DNA of 64,000 nucleotides from Fragum whitleyi (lineage: Eukaryota > Mollusca > Bivalvia > Cardiida > Cardiidae): assembly GCA_948146395.1 (NCBI GenBank), contig OX411544.1, positions 33,934,457 to 33,998,456 of the forward strand, in the 5' to 3' direction. The position numbers were made by a program, and so were the translations under genes. The notes under the pieces were generated by a model. That model was not told where the DNA came from. It saw only the letters and a program-made list of their open reading frames with translations, and did not search any database. This document shows, piece by piece, positions 25,200 through 35,990 of the stretch (position 1 is its first letter; each line of letters starts with the position of its first letter).

Positions 25200-25284
25200 C
25201 TTGTGTTTATTTCAGATATCCTTGTGTTTATTTCAGATATCCATGTGTTTATTTCAGATATCCTTGTGTTTATTTCAGATATTC
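25200..25284 (+). repeat. 21-bp tandem repeat, four copies, each with an acceptor-like TTTATTTCAG
   Basis: The unit CTTGTGTTTATTTCAGATATC repeats with starts at about 25200, 25221, 25242 and 25263. Each unit contains a pyrimidine-rich stretch ending in CAG, i.e. the form of a 3-prime splice site. The last unit runs directly into the candidate exon. Confidence 0.9.
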
Positions 25285-25441
25285 TTGACACCAACTGGAT
25301 CTCTAAGTGGCGAGAAGAAACTTAATTTGTGCATACCCGTGAAGGACATGTTGTCGGTTTATGTCAAGTTTACTCCATCAAACAGAAGAATCTTCTTGAA
25401 AGAAAACAATGAAGCTGGAAAACAACCCTACAATATATGTG
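25279..25441 (+). CDS. Candidate internal exon of an unrecognised host gene
   Basis: An open frame of 54 codons is bounded by TTTATTTCAG upstream and G|GTATGATTTG downstream, giving a phase 0 start and phase 1 end. The peptide (about ILTPTGSLSGEKKLN, later VYVKFTPSNRRIF) has balanced composition, alternating hydrophobic positions suggestive of a beta-sandwich fold, and no repeat similarity to the rest of the window. I do not recognise the family. No neighbouring exon was found on either side, so it would have to belong to a gene with long introns. It could also be a chance frame. Confidence 0.35.
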
Positions 25442-25575
25442 GTATGATTTGAAGAATTTGAATTGAAATTTGATTTGTATGGACCGGTGTAACAGGGTAA
25501 TATGTCCCCAGGTAACCTGTCCCCCCTGGGGTAACGTGTCCCCCCCATAGAAAAACATTTATTAAAATTTCATTT

Positions 25576-26642
25576 TTAGCTCACCTGAGCACATCGTGCT
25601 CAAGGTGAGCTTTTGTGATCATTGAATGCCTGACATGTTGGTCTGTCGTCCGTCAGGCGTCAACAATTTAAGTGTTTACTCACTAGAGGCTACAAATATG
25701 GACCAATCATCATGAAACTTTGTCAGAATATTTGTCAGGTTACAAGGATGAACCCTTTTGAAAATGGGAATGATCCATGCCATATCACAGGAAAAGTGGT
25801 CTACATGAAAATTACCTTGTTTACACTCTAGAGGCCACAAACATGGTCCAATCTTCATGAAACTTGGTCAGAAGGTTTGTCAGGTCATAAGGATGAAGCC
25901 TTTTGAAAATGGGAAGGAGCCATGCCATATCATGGGAAAAAGGGGCCTTTATGTCAATTATCTTGTTTACACTCCAGAGGCAACACATATGGCTCAGTCT
26001 TCATGAAACCTACTCAGAATGTTTGTCAGGTCTCAAGGATGAACCCTATTAAAAATAGAAAGGAGCCATGCTTTATCATGGGAAAAAGGGCCTTATTGAC
26101 AGTTTTCTTGTTTATACTCTAGAGGCCACAAATTTGGCCAAATTTTTATGAAACTTGGTCAATATGATGGCCAGGTCTAAAGGATGAACCCCATTGTATA
26201 CAGGATGGGTCCAAACCATATCACAGGAAAAGGGCCTTAATGTCAATGTGCTTGTTTACAATATAGAGGCTACAAATGAAAATGGGAAGAATCCATGCCA
26301 TATCACAGCAACAAGGAGGCTAGGAAAGGATATGATGATTGTACTGGTGAGAGAAATACCAGGAATCCATTGTTATGTGCTCAAGCTTCTGCAATATAAC
26401 TGAAATAATGCTTTAAGCAGTGTAAAACTCTATTCAATCAATCAATCAATCAACAGCAAAAGGGTTCTTAAAGATAATTTTCTTGATATAACTCTTGTGG
26501 CCACAATTTCAGCCCAAACTTAATAAAACTTGGTTTTATGTAGAAGTTATCTCCTTTATGACATCAGCCTATTTAATTGATATGACGGCCCAAAGATTAA
26601 AGAAACTCAGGGGAGCGATCTAAGACCATCATAGTCCTCTTG
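25576..26642 (+). mobile_element. HL-A2 element (HL-A ends, different core)
   Basis: Starts TTAGCTCACCTGAGCACATC with the HL-A hairpin and ends CTCAGGGGAGCGA, AAGACCATCATAGTCCTCTTG. The core differs completely from HL-A: five units of about 146 bp (CTAGAGGCCACAAA words at 25682, 25828, 25974, 26119, 26263) containing CATGAAACTTGGTCAGAA and CATGGGAAAAAGGGCC. The array is broken by a SINE at 26308-26452. HL-A and HL-A2 therefore share termini but not bodies. Confidence 0.85.
26308..26452 (+). mobile_element. SINE, 5-prime truncated
   Basis: Begins inside the SINE body (AACAAGGAGGCTAGGAAAGG) and ends with the (CAAT)n tail. Body words AGAAATACCAGGAATCCATT and ATATAACTGAAATAATG are shared with the full copies. 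It interrupts the HL-A2 array. Confidence 0.85.
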
Positions 26643-29025
26643 TTTGTATAACTCTAGAACATTTTAAAAAATTATATAAAAAGAATATCTGTATTTTAAA
26701 GTGGTTTTCAATTTTTTAAACCAAAAAATGATTTACTTACATTACCATGATTTTTTAATCAAATAATTTTTTTAGCTCCACTGGCCGAAGGCCAGCGAGC
26801 TATTGTCATGGCGGGTTGCAGTCGTGAGTCTGTGCGTGCGTAAACTTTTCTTTAAACATCTTCACCTCCTAAACTAATTGATGGATTTTGACGAAACTTG
26901 GCCAAAATGTTCCTTGTTCAAGAAATTTGGATTGACCCCAAAATATGGACGTGGCAAGGCGGGGCTTATTTTGACCCTGAAATCTTTGAACAGTATCTCC
27001 TACTGAACCATTGGGCTGATTTCAATGAAACTTTACCTGTTCCTTGGGTGATCCTCTTTTAAAGTTGTTCAAGAAATTTGGATTGACCCCCAAATATGGG
27101 CGTGGCAGGGTAGGGCTTATTTTGATCCCCGAAATCTTTGAACGACATCTCCTCCTGAACAATTGGGCTGATTTCAATGAAACTTTACCAGAATGTTCCT
27201 TGTGTGACAATCTTTTTAAGTTGTTCAAGAAATTTGGATTGACCTCCAAATATGGGCGTGGCAGGACGGGGCTTTATGATCCCGAAATCTTTGAACAATA
27301 TCTCCTCAAGAACCATTGGGCTGATTTCAATGAAACTTCACCAGAATGTTCCTTGGGTGACCCTCTTTTAAAGTTGTTCGAGAAATTTGGATTGACCCCA
27401 AAATATGGGCGTGGCAGGGTAGGGCTTATTTTGACCCTGAAGTCTTTGAATGACATTACCTCCTGATCAATTGGGCTGATTTCAATGAAACTTTACCAGA
27501 ATGTTCCTTGTGTGACAATCTTTTTAAGTTGTTCAAGATATTTGGCTTGACCCCCAAATATGTGCGTGGCAGGGCTAATTTTGACCCCGAAATCTTTGAA
27601 CGACATCTCCTCCAGAACAATTTGGCTGATTCCAATGAAACTTCACCAGAATGTTCCTTGGGTGACCCTCTTTTAAAGTTGTTCAAGAAATTTGGATTGA
27701 CCTCAAAATATGGGCGTGGCAGGGTAGGGCTTATTTTGACCCTGAAGTCTTTGAATGACATCTCCTGATCAATTGGGCTGATTTCAATGAAACTTTACTA
27801 GAATGTTCCTTGGGTGACCTTCTTTAAAAGTTGTTTGAGAAATTTGGATTGACCCCCAAAGATTGGTGTGGCAGGGTGGGGCTTATTTTGACGCCAAAAT
27901 CTTTGAATGACATCTCCTGAACCATTGGGCTGATTTCAATGAAACTTTACCATAATGTTCCTTGGGTGACGATCTTTTAAAGTTGTTCAAGAAATTTGGG
28001 TTACACCCGAAATAAAGGTGTGGCATGGCGGGGCTTATTTTGACCCAAAATATTGGCTGGCAGGTCGGGGCTTATTTTGAGTCTGAAATCTTTGTGAGTC
28101 TATGGATCTATTTCAATGAAACTTTACCAGAATGTACCTTGGATGACCCTCTTCAAAAATTGTTCAAGAAATTTGGATTGACCCCCAAATATGGGCTTGG
28201 CAGGGCGGGGCTTATTTTGACCCCGAAATCTTTGAATGATATCTCCTCCAGAACCATTGGGCTGATTTCAAAGAAACTTTACCAGAAGCTTCCATTCGGT
28301 GACCCTCTTTTAAAGTTGTTCAAGAAATTTGGATTGACCCCAAAATATGGGCGTGGCAAGGTAGGGCTTATTTTGACCCTGATGTCTTTGAATGACATCT
28401 CCTCCTGATCAATTGGGCTGATTTCAATGAAACTTTACCAGAATGTTCCTTTTGTGAAATCTTCTTAAGTTGTTCAAGAAATTTTGCTTGACCCCCAAAT
28501 ATGGGCGTGGCAGGGCAGGGCTAATTTTGACCCCCCAATCTTTGAACGCCATCTCCTCCAGAACCATTGGGCTGATTTCAACGAAACTTCACCAGAATGT
28601 TCCTTGGGTGACCCTCTTTTAAAGTTGTTCAAGAAATTTGGATTGACCCCAAAATATGGGCGTGGCAGGGCGGGGCTCATATTTTGACCCCGAAGTCTTT
28701 GAATGACATCTCCTCCTGATCAATTGGGCCGATTTCAATGAAACTTTACTAGAATGTTCCTTGGGTGACCTTCTTAAAAAGTTGTTTGAGAAATTTGGAT
28801 TGACCCCCAAAGATGGGTGTGGCAGTGTGGGGCTTATTTTGACGCCAAAATCTTTGAATGACATTTCCTGAACCATTGGGCTGATTTCAATGAAACTTTA
28901 CCATAATGTTCCTTGGGTGACGATCTTTTAAAGTTGTTCAAGAAATTTGGGTTACACCCAAAATATAGGTGTGGCAGTGCGGGGCTTATTTTGACCCAAA
29001 ATATTGGCTGGCAGGTCGGGGCTTA

Positions 29026-29984
29026 TTAGTCCCCTTCCGGTGTTCACACCGGAGGGGACTATAGGTTTGCCCTCCGTCTGTCCGTCCGTCCGTCCGTCTG
29101 TCCGCTCAAATCTGGATCCCGCGATAACTTAATAACTAAGCAAGCGTTTTTGATGAAAGTTGGTATATGACTAGATGGCAATGTGTAGATTATGCACATC
29201 ATTTTATTTTTGTTTTTCGACTTAAATTGAGGTTGCTATGGTTACAGAAATAGTGAAAATATGGCCAAAAATGGGAACCTGCGATAAGATAATAACTAAG
29301 CAAGCTAGTTTGATGAGACTTGGTATATGACTATATGGCAATGTGTAGATTATGCACATCATTTTATTTTTGTTTTTAGACTAAAATTGTTGTTGCTATG
29401 GTTACGGAAATAGTGAAAATATGGCAAAAAATATTGGATCCTGCGATAAGTTAATAAGTAAGCAAGCTAATTTGATGAGACTTGGTATATGACTAGATGG
29501 CAATGTGTAGATTATGCACATCATTTTATCTTTGTTCTTTGACAAAAAGTGCGGTTGCTATGGTAACGGAAATAGTGAAAATATGGCAAAAAATGGATCC
29601 TGCAATAACTTAATAACTAAGCAAGCTAACTTGATGAAACCTGTTTTAAAATGTAAAAAAATTTATAAGCCATGTTAGTCAGGGTGGTGATGCAGCAGTA
29701 TTAATCACCTCCAGTGAAAGTTTTCATTTCTTACCAACAAGACTGAAGAAAAACATCTTGGATCAGACAAGGTAACTGTTATTGATACTATTTCTTGCAT
29801 CTGTGACCTGTCTATTGCTTCCATGAATTGTATAGTGGGCACAGCAGAGACAACAACTCATGTAAGTCTTGTTTAACCCTTTAACAAGACCTGGTTTTGA
29901 CATCCCTGATAGAATTGGCGTGGGAAAACATTGAGACAAACAAAGCCGGTAGGGGACTTATGCCCATGTCCAACATGGCTCTTG
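29026..29984 (+). mobile_element. HL-E element, nested in HL-B
   Basis: Starts TTAGTCCCCTTCCGGTG, hairpin with CACCGGAGGGGACT, and ends CCGGTAGGGGACTT (inverted start), CCATGTCCAACATGG hairpin and CTCTTG. GTCCGTCC microsatellite follows the 5-prime hairpin. There are four units of 159-162 bp (GCGATAACTTAATAAC-type starts at 29121, 29281, 29443, 29602), each with TTGATGAAAGTTGGTATATG. The uninterrupted HL-B sequence at about 28056-28092 gives the empty site: four T residues there against two plus four here. Confidence 0.9.
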
Positions 29985-30119
29985 TTTTGAGTCTGAAATC
30001 TTGGAGCAGTATCTCCTCGTGAGTCTATGGATCTATTTCAATGAAACTTTACCAGAATGTACCTTGGATGACCCTCTTCAAAAATTGTTCAAGAAAATTT
30101 GATTGGATAAGATCCATTG

Positions 30120-30166
30120 GATCAATAAAATTTAGGTTAGCGGCTAAGGGCTATTCTGGTCCTCTT
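30120..30166 (+). mobile_element. Extra internal 3-prime terminus of HL-B
   Basis: The stretch ending GGCTATTCTGGTCCTCTTG resembles the HL-A 3-prime end and is followed by T residues, but about 210 bp of further element sequence precede the true HL-B terminus. The same arrangement is conserved in the second HL-B copy (62046-62107). Confidence 0.65.
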
Positions 30167-30572
30167 GTTTTTTGGTGATATCTTAATAGTTTTTTCCTTG
30201 TAATTTTACATATAAGTTAAATAAGTTCTTTCTTCATAAGTCAGTTTCAACTTAAAAAAAATGGAAATCCTTCTGAATGCTGGTGACTTTTATAACCTTC
30301 TATTTTCAATATCTCTCTTTCTAATCTTGAGATTTTTTAGCCAGTGGAGCGATACAGACCCTCTTGGGCCTTTTGTTTTATGATAATAATCAATCTTTGT
30401 ATTTCATGCAAATATAAAAGTCTTAATAAAAATATAAGAAATGAAAACTTTAGTAGGGGACAGGTTACCCCAAGGAGTGAAAATCTTTAAAAATCTTCTT
30501 CTCTGAAACCAGTACAGACAGCTTTCATATTTGGTATGTAGCATCATCTAGTGGGTCTCTACCAAGTTTGTT

Positions 30573-30847
30573 GGCCGCCACGATAGCCCAGTTGGTTAGG
30601 CATAAGACTTCCAATCTGGAAGTCCTGGGTTCGATCCCCGGTGGCGGCAAATATCCTTTCCAGCATTTGTCTCTCACCAATGGGTAGATAATCGTAAACC
30701 TATGTGAGATAGCAGTCGGAGGCTAGGAAAGGATGTAATGGTAGAACAGGTGAAAGAAATACCAGGAATCCATTGTTAGGTGCTCCGGCCGTCACGATAT
30801 AACTGTAAAATTGTTGAAAGCAACGTAAAACCCATTCAAACAAACAA
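30573..30847 (+). mobile_element. Full-length tRNA-headed SINE with 12-bp target duplication
   Basis: The head (30574-30649) has an acceptor-stem pair GCCGCCA/TGGCGGC, an A box TAGCCCAGTTGG and a B box GGTTCGATCCC. The body follows (GGTAGATAATCGTAAACC, GGAGGCTAGGAAAGG, ACCAGGAATCCATTGTTAGG), ending in GCAACGTAAAACCCATTC and an (AAAC)n tail. The direct repeats ACCAAGTTTGTT flank it at 30561-30572 and 30848-30859. The body resembles SINEs I associate with bivalves. It should be transcribed by RNA polymerase III and moved by a LINE. Confidence 0.92.
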
Positions 30848-31020
30848 ACCAAGTTTGTTCATATCAGGACCCTGGGGTCATATTTTCGCTCCCCTCAGAT
30901 GCATCCTGTTTAGCTCTCTTGAGCATAAAGGGTAAAAAACAAAAATCTTCTCTGAAACAGAAGGTAGACAGCTTTCATATTTGGTATGTAGCATCATCTA
31001 GTGGACCTCTACCAAGGTTG

Positions 31021-32422
31021 TTATCCCCCGCCGAAGAAATCTTTGGGGGGGGGGGGGGGGATATTGTTTTTGCCATGTCTGTCCGTCCTTCTGTCCGTCC
31101 CTCCATCCATCGGATATTCATTTCCCCGCTATTTCTTGAAAACTGTAGACTGGATTTTAATGAAACTTGGCACACAGCTTCACTACAAAGAGGACATTTG
31201 CTTATCCTTGGGGTTATCCGGTTTGACCGTCCCATTTAGAGTTACTGCCCCTGACTGTTTAAGCCATATACATACATAGTGATATTCGTTTCCTCGCTAT
31301 TTCTTGAAAACTTTAGACTGGATTTAAATGAAACTTGGCACACAGCTTCACTACAATGAGGAAATACGCATATCGTCGGGGTTACCCGGTTTGACCGTCG
31401 CATTTAGAGTTACTGCCCCTGACTATTTAAGCCATATACATACAGAGTGATATTAGTTTTCGTGCTATTTCTTGAAAACTTTAGACCGGATTACAATGAA
31501 ACTTGGCACACAGCTTCACTACAATGAGGACATGCACATATCGTCTGAGTTACCTGGTTCGACTGTCGAATTGAGAGTTACTGCCTCTGACGGTTTAAGC
31601 CATATACATACATAGTGATATTCGTTTCCGTGCTATTTCTTGAAAACTGTAGACCGGATTTTAATGAAACTTGGCACACAGCTTCACTACAATGAGGACG
31701 TTTGCTTATCGTTGGGGTTACCCGGTTTGACCGTCCCATTTAGAGTTACTGCCCCTGACTGTTTAAGCCATATACATAGTGATATTTGTTTCCGCACTAT
31801 TTCTTGAAAGTTATAGACCGGATTTCAATGAAACTTGGCACACAACTTCACTACAATGAGGACATGCGCATATCATCGGGCTTACCCGGTTTGACCGTCG
31901 AATTTAGAATAACTGCCCCTAACTGTTTAAGCGATATACATACAGAGTGATATTTGTTTCCATGCTATTTCTTGAAAAAATGTAGACCAGATTTTAATGA
32001 AACTTGGCACACCGCTTCACTACAAAGAGGACATGGGCATATCGTCAGGGTAACCTGGTTTGACCGACTAATTTATAGTTACTGCCCCCTGACTGTTTAA
32101 GCCATATACATACATAGTGATATTCGTTTCCGCGCTATTTCTTGAAATTATAGACCGGATTTCAATGAAACTTGGCACATAGCTTCACTACAAAGAGGAC
32201 ATGCGCATATCGTTGGGGTTACCTGGTTTGACTGTCGAATTTAGAGCTTCTGCCCCTGACTGTTTAAGCCATATACATACAGAGTGATATTCGTTTCCCC
32301 GCTATTTCTTGAAAACTATAGGTTGATGTAGATAAAAGATTACCTGTACCTAAGTTTGATATTAACTCCATTGACAATGAAAATATGTTTGGCGGGGGAT
32401 ATCAATTCAACGAATTTGCTTG
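31021..32422 (+). mobile_element. HL-F element, nested in HL-A core
   Basis: Starts TTATCCCCCGCCGAAG and ends GGCGGGGGATATC (an 11-bp exact inverted copy of the start), the hairpin AATTC-AAC-GAATT and TTTGCTTG. A G-run and GTCCGTCC microsatellite follow the 5-prime end. Eight units of about 168 bp start with GATATT at 31113, 31281, 31449, 31617, 31781, 31949, 32119 and 32285, each with AATGAAACTTGGCACAC. Comparison with the intact HL-A sequence (TTTGTTCATATC) shows an exact insertion at TT. Confidence 0.92.
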
Positions 32423-32724
32423 TTCATATCAAGATCCTTGGGATCATATTTGGGCTCCACCCAGGGTAACCCTTTTTACATAGAATCAAATAGCGAAAAT
32501 CTTTAAAATTCTTCTTTCCTGTATCCAGAGGGCACACAGCTTTTATATTTTGTATGTAGCATCATCTAGTGGTTCACTACCAAGTTTGGTCATATCAAGA
32601 CCCATTGGTCATATTTGGGCTCCACCCGGCGCATCCCTTTTAGCTCACCTTAGCACAATGGGAGAAAAAAGGAAAATCTTCAAAAATCTTCTTCTCTGAA
32701 ACCAGATGGCAGACAGCTTTCATA

Positions 32725-33009
32725 GGTTTCACCCTTATGATTTGGCCAATATTTTGACCAAGATTGGGCAATATTTTAGGCCTCTAGAGTGTAAACAATG
32801 TTTAGAATTTGATGAAATTTCATATTTGAGTAGCAAATCAGATACCCTTGACAATAAACTATTTGAAAATTTCATACAACAACAACATGGAAAAAGGGGG
32901 GCTTAATTTTTGTTACCTTTATGTTAGCTCTCTTTGTCTCATATTATCAGTACTGAGCAGAGAATGACAAAACTCTATTGCAGTATGTCTTTGTAAAATG
33001 TTCAACCCT
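32725..33009 (+). mobile_element. Mosaic of HL-A2 and HL-D core fragments
   Basis: 32739-32796 reads as the reverse complement of the HL-A2 unit (ATTTTGACCAAGATTGGGC, CCTCTAGAGTGTAAACAA). 32797-32940 matches the HL-D unit (ATATTTGAGTAGCAAATCAG, ATGGAAAAAGGGGG, GTTACCTTTATGTTAGC). No termini are visible. The join looks like template switching or successive deletion. Confidence 0.6.
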
Positions 33010-33126
33010 AATAATTTTATTTTACTGACCGTTCCAATGAACGGTTTCGACAACTTTTAAAGAAAGTGAACGGTTAAGACCAGCTTCGCAAAAACTGAAC
33101 GGTTTCGTCAATTTTAGGGAATGACA
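33010..33126 (+). repeat. 117-bp repeat, copy 1
   Basis: Identical base for base with 34358-34474. It carries three GAACGGTT-type words and a GACCAGCTTCGC word. It lies outside the left inverted end of the TIR element 33235-36428, whereas the second copy lies inside. Confidence 0.9.
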
Positions 33127-34010
33127 ACTGCCTCTCAAAATGAGTTCAGGGTAAAACAGGTAAGATTCATTGCAATGAATTTTAAAGTTTGGTGATGGTT
33201 AGAACTGACTGAGTAGAAGTAAAGAACTAAACAACACTGTAGTATATCTACCCCGGCACTTTTGGGTTTCGTCCTTCCGCCGGTGTCGAAGTAAACAATC
33301 GAACTTTGTCAGCTGTTTGTACGGAACAATAAAAGGTTGGTTAAAAGCGTTATTTTCGATGACCTACTGCATTAGGCATGCTGGTTTAATAAAGAACTTA
33401 CGAATACACTGGTATTGCAAAAATTCTAGTGATATAAATCCTTTTTCGAAGGATTTGAGTCGGGCGGGAAATTCAGCTAATTCCGGTTTAGTCCTGAAGT
33501 GACCATGCTGCCAGTGATCGGTTTCGTTATCAGAAATGAACGGTTTAGTCAAACTTACATGTGTCACGTAATAGAATTCCGGGGGTACATGATAATTTAA
33601 CGACTACTTGCACCCACTACAGTTCCAGTGTAGATTTAACAGTTACCATTCAGACAACATAATTATCATAGCCGGGATGAGGTTAGACAGCTAATCTATC
33701 GAATGCGAACCAAGCATAATATTATGCATCATGTTTTTAATTATATGAGCCGCATCATGGAATGCAAAACCTCGTGTGTCGTTTCTTTCAATTTTCAAAG
33801 TACAAACTTCTAAGCCCAGTTAAAACCAATTCTTGTAGCTTTTGAGATATTTTGATCAGTATTGATGACAAATTATTTATGAACAATATGTCCACATTTC
33901 AAGTAAAACATTTCAGTTTGGGAAAAGTTATTACACCTTCCCCCCCCCCCCCCCCCCCCAAAAAAAAAGAGATACGAGGTTTTGCATTTACAACGACGAT
34001 GTGCGAAAAC

Positions 34011-34060
34011 AAAGGCGCAGACCAGCTTCACCGTTACCCGCGAAGCTGGTCAGCGCCTTT
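34011..34060. repeat. 19-bp hairpin with one mismatch
   Basis: AAAGGCGCAGACCAGCTTC (34011-34029) pairs with GAAGCTGGTCAGCGCCTTT (34042-34060) around a 12-base loop. It is preceded at 33940-33959 by a 20-base C-run and an A-run. The word GACCAGCTTCGC also occurs in the 117-bp repeat. Confidence 0.85.
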
Positions 34061-34357
34061 GGTTTTTCTGCAGGGATAGTACAATTCCTCTGCTATCTAA
34101 CTCCAAAATTTCAAGCCTCTAGCCATCATCTGTGCTAGTGCAACTTGGCTTATGTCTGGCCATATTCGAAAACAATATAGTATATTTTTTCTCACGAGAC
34201 TGTTCGTGTGGCTAACGACTAGAGCGTGTAAGATATACTTTATGATTGATTGACTAAGTAGAGATTCACCATGAGGACCGAACAACCAACTAAATGTTGT
34301 GAGCTTCTGCAGAAACAGAGGATGCGATCATGTGCCTGTAAAAGTGGTATTAGCCTC

Positions 34358-34474
34358 AATAATTTTATTTTACTGACCGTTCCAATGAACGGTTTCGACA
34401 ACTTTTAAAGAAAGTGAACGGTTAAGACCAGCTTCGCAAAAACTGAACGGTTTCGTCAATTTTAGGGAATGACA
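34358..34474 (+). repeat. 117-bp repeat, copy 2
   Basis: Identical to 33010-33126 and 1348 bp away, but inside the TIR element. The flanks differ immediately at both edges. No inverted ends or target duplications are evident in the unit. Confidence 0.9.
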
Positions 34475-34656
34475 CAGTATATTCGTATGTCGTATTCTAT
34501 TTTGATCATATGGCTGGTAGCCAACCATTGGCTCCTTATGATGCATATTTCAAATCAATAATGATATAATGAAATGCCTTCATGATGGTTGGATCAGCCT
34601 CTGAATCATTTATTGCACTATATTTACATTGCCATTACAATCGCTTTAGATGAAAC

Positions 34657-35990
34657 TGTCATTCTTGATGATCTTCATTTCCTGTTGTGAAATCATTCTC
34701 GAAATCGTCAAACTGAAGTCCACGTCGAACATGTGGCATGATTTTAGCTTCGTTTCTTTTGTGATGTGCACGCACTCGTTCTATGCCTCGGGCTGGTTCA
34801 TCTACACAGCTGACACCCCCCTTTTTGCGCTTTTGTTGTCCACATACCCTGTCTGGTCCATCAAACGTGTGGTTTCTAAATAAATAAATTGTGTAATTGA
34901 ATATCGAAATTGCCCAAATATTTTGATTAGTAGCTTAAGTAGCCATTTTTTTCCAAGTGGTGCAATGACAGAATTTCGTGATTTTCCTCTCATTGCAAAG
35001 TACTTTATGCATACTCAGATATGGAGAGGTCAAAATAAGTAAGAACCCCTCGTGCGATTGTGTTATCATACATTTTGTGAGAAGAAAGTGTATAAAAGAG
35101 ATGTCTTTTGTGATTAGACCTTCATATAGCACAAATGGTATATCTTTAATATTGGCGGAAACTTTGAAAAGTCAACGTCTCGTAGGAGCCAATCACGAAG
35201 AGCAAGACGATATTTACACCTCGTTGCAACATCTACGGCTGGTTCGTCTTCTGCGATATACCAGTTATGCATTAACCGACAAAATTCGGCTTCATTTAGC
35301 GCACCATTTTTTTCTAGTTCACTGATTACCTTATCACTAAAGGTGGCAAATTTAACATTTTGTTTATCTATCAAGTCAATAGCAATTGCAACATTCAGTT
35401 TACAACCATTTTAGCCGATTCTTTTGCAATTCTATGCACTGCCTCTTTCTTAATTCCAGCTGCAGGAATACCATTTTGACACAACAGTCTTCTGGTCCCA
35501 CAGAATTGATGATAACTGTCAAGTATCATAAACAGGCAGTGGCCAACAGTATCATTGTATTCCGGCATTGAATACCATTGTTGGTTTACTACATCATCCT
35601 GTTGATCGATTTTCAAAGTAGACCCAAATGGAGACGAAAAGTAACATTCACTTAGCTTCTGAGGGAAAATATACTCAGTATATACACAATTCAAAATGTC
35701 TTTGGATAGATTCTTCACAGACTTTCTGGCTAGATTTTTCAAAGAAGCCACCTGCTGGTGTGCAACTTTTCTATTAGACTGGCTTCCGTCTTCAAGATAC
35801 AGAGACAAAAGTGACACTAGCTGTCGTTTTAGCTTGCCGCATTTTATGCCATTAGCCTTTAACTTGCCCAAAACTGGATCGGTGCATGCTAATAACTTGG
35901 CTCGTGTGAAACATTTGTCTAGGGTCTTCGCATCCTTAAACATGGCGACGAAATCATCAAACTCGACATTCCAGTTCTTTATAATTCAAA
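34657..35990 (-). pseudogene. Decayed transposon-encoded gene, several exons or frameshifts
   Basis: The longest frame is 35943-35395 (182 codons), open upstream to about 35990 with an AG-type junction. It includes a spaced set of Cys, His and Asp residues (HCLFMILDSYHQFC, then RRLLC). At about 35397 the frame is broken and continues one frame over through CRLMHNWYIAEDEP and FSKFPP. A second shift at about 35152 leads to KDIPFVLYEGLI. A further segment (34861-34657) starts after TTTATTTATTTAG, has a third shift at a G-run near 34817 and ends in a stop. The gene reads outward from the right end of the transposon. I recall similar large uncharacterised invertebrate proteins but cannot name the family. 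Confidence 0.65.

Larger units (their letters stand above)
26772..30375 (+). mobile_element. HL-B element, with nested HL-E and two 3-prime termini
   Basis: Starts TTAGCTCCACTGGCCGAAGG, a hairpin with GAA cap (CTGGCC-GAA-GGCCAG), and ends GCCAGTGGAGCGA, an inverted copy of the start, then the hairpin GACCCTCTTGGGCC and TTTTG. The core is a long array of roughly 153-156 bp units (GGGCTGATTTCAATGAAAC, TTCCTTGGGTGACCCTC, AAATATGGGCGTGGCAGG), at least fourteen in all. Because many steps are multiples of three, long frames appear on both strands; these are not genes. HL-E lies inside at 29026-29984, and an extra terminus is seen at about 30120-30166. Confidence 0.85.
30476..32724 (+). mobile_element. 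HL-A core without termini, split by a SINE and HL-F
   Basis: Three blocks of HL-A internal units lie at 30476-30572, 30848-31020 and 32423-32724. They are contiguous with each other once the SINE (30573-30847) and HL-F (31021-32422) are removed: the words CTCTACCAAGTTTGTT and CATATCAAGACCC are rejoined. Neither HL-A end is present. Confidence 0.8.

Noticed and set aside
25200..25284. CRISPR array
   Set aside because: Direct 21-bp repeats without spacers in a eukaryotic sequence; an ordinary minisatellite.
27022..28876. Long overlapping open frames on both strands, up to 140 codons, with repeated KLFKKFGLTPKYGRGR-like peptide
   Set aside because: They arise because HL-B units are often 153 or 156 bp, so the frame is kept from unit to unit. 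Equivalent frames exist on the opposite strand and vanish when a unit is 155 bp. No start, splice or domain evidence.
30574..30649. tRNA gene
   Set aside because: The fold is tRNA-like, but the sequence is the head of a SINE: the body, tail and 12-bp target duplication follow. The same applies to the heads at 47042, 48481, 53029, 53979 and 59652.
30919..31279. Overlapping frames near the HL-F start
   Set aside because: They span the boundary of two mobile elements and the microsatellite; no domain is present.
33010..34474. Long terminal repeats of a retrotransposon
   Set aside because: The 117-bp copies lack TG…CA ends, a primer-binding site, a polypurine tract and target duplications, and one lies outside a TIR element.
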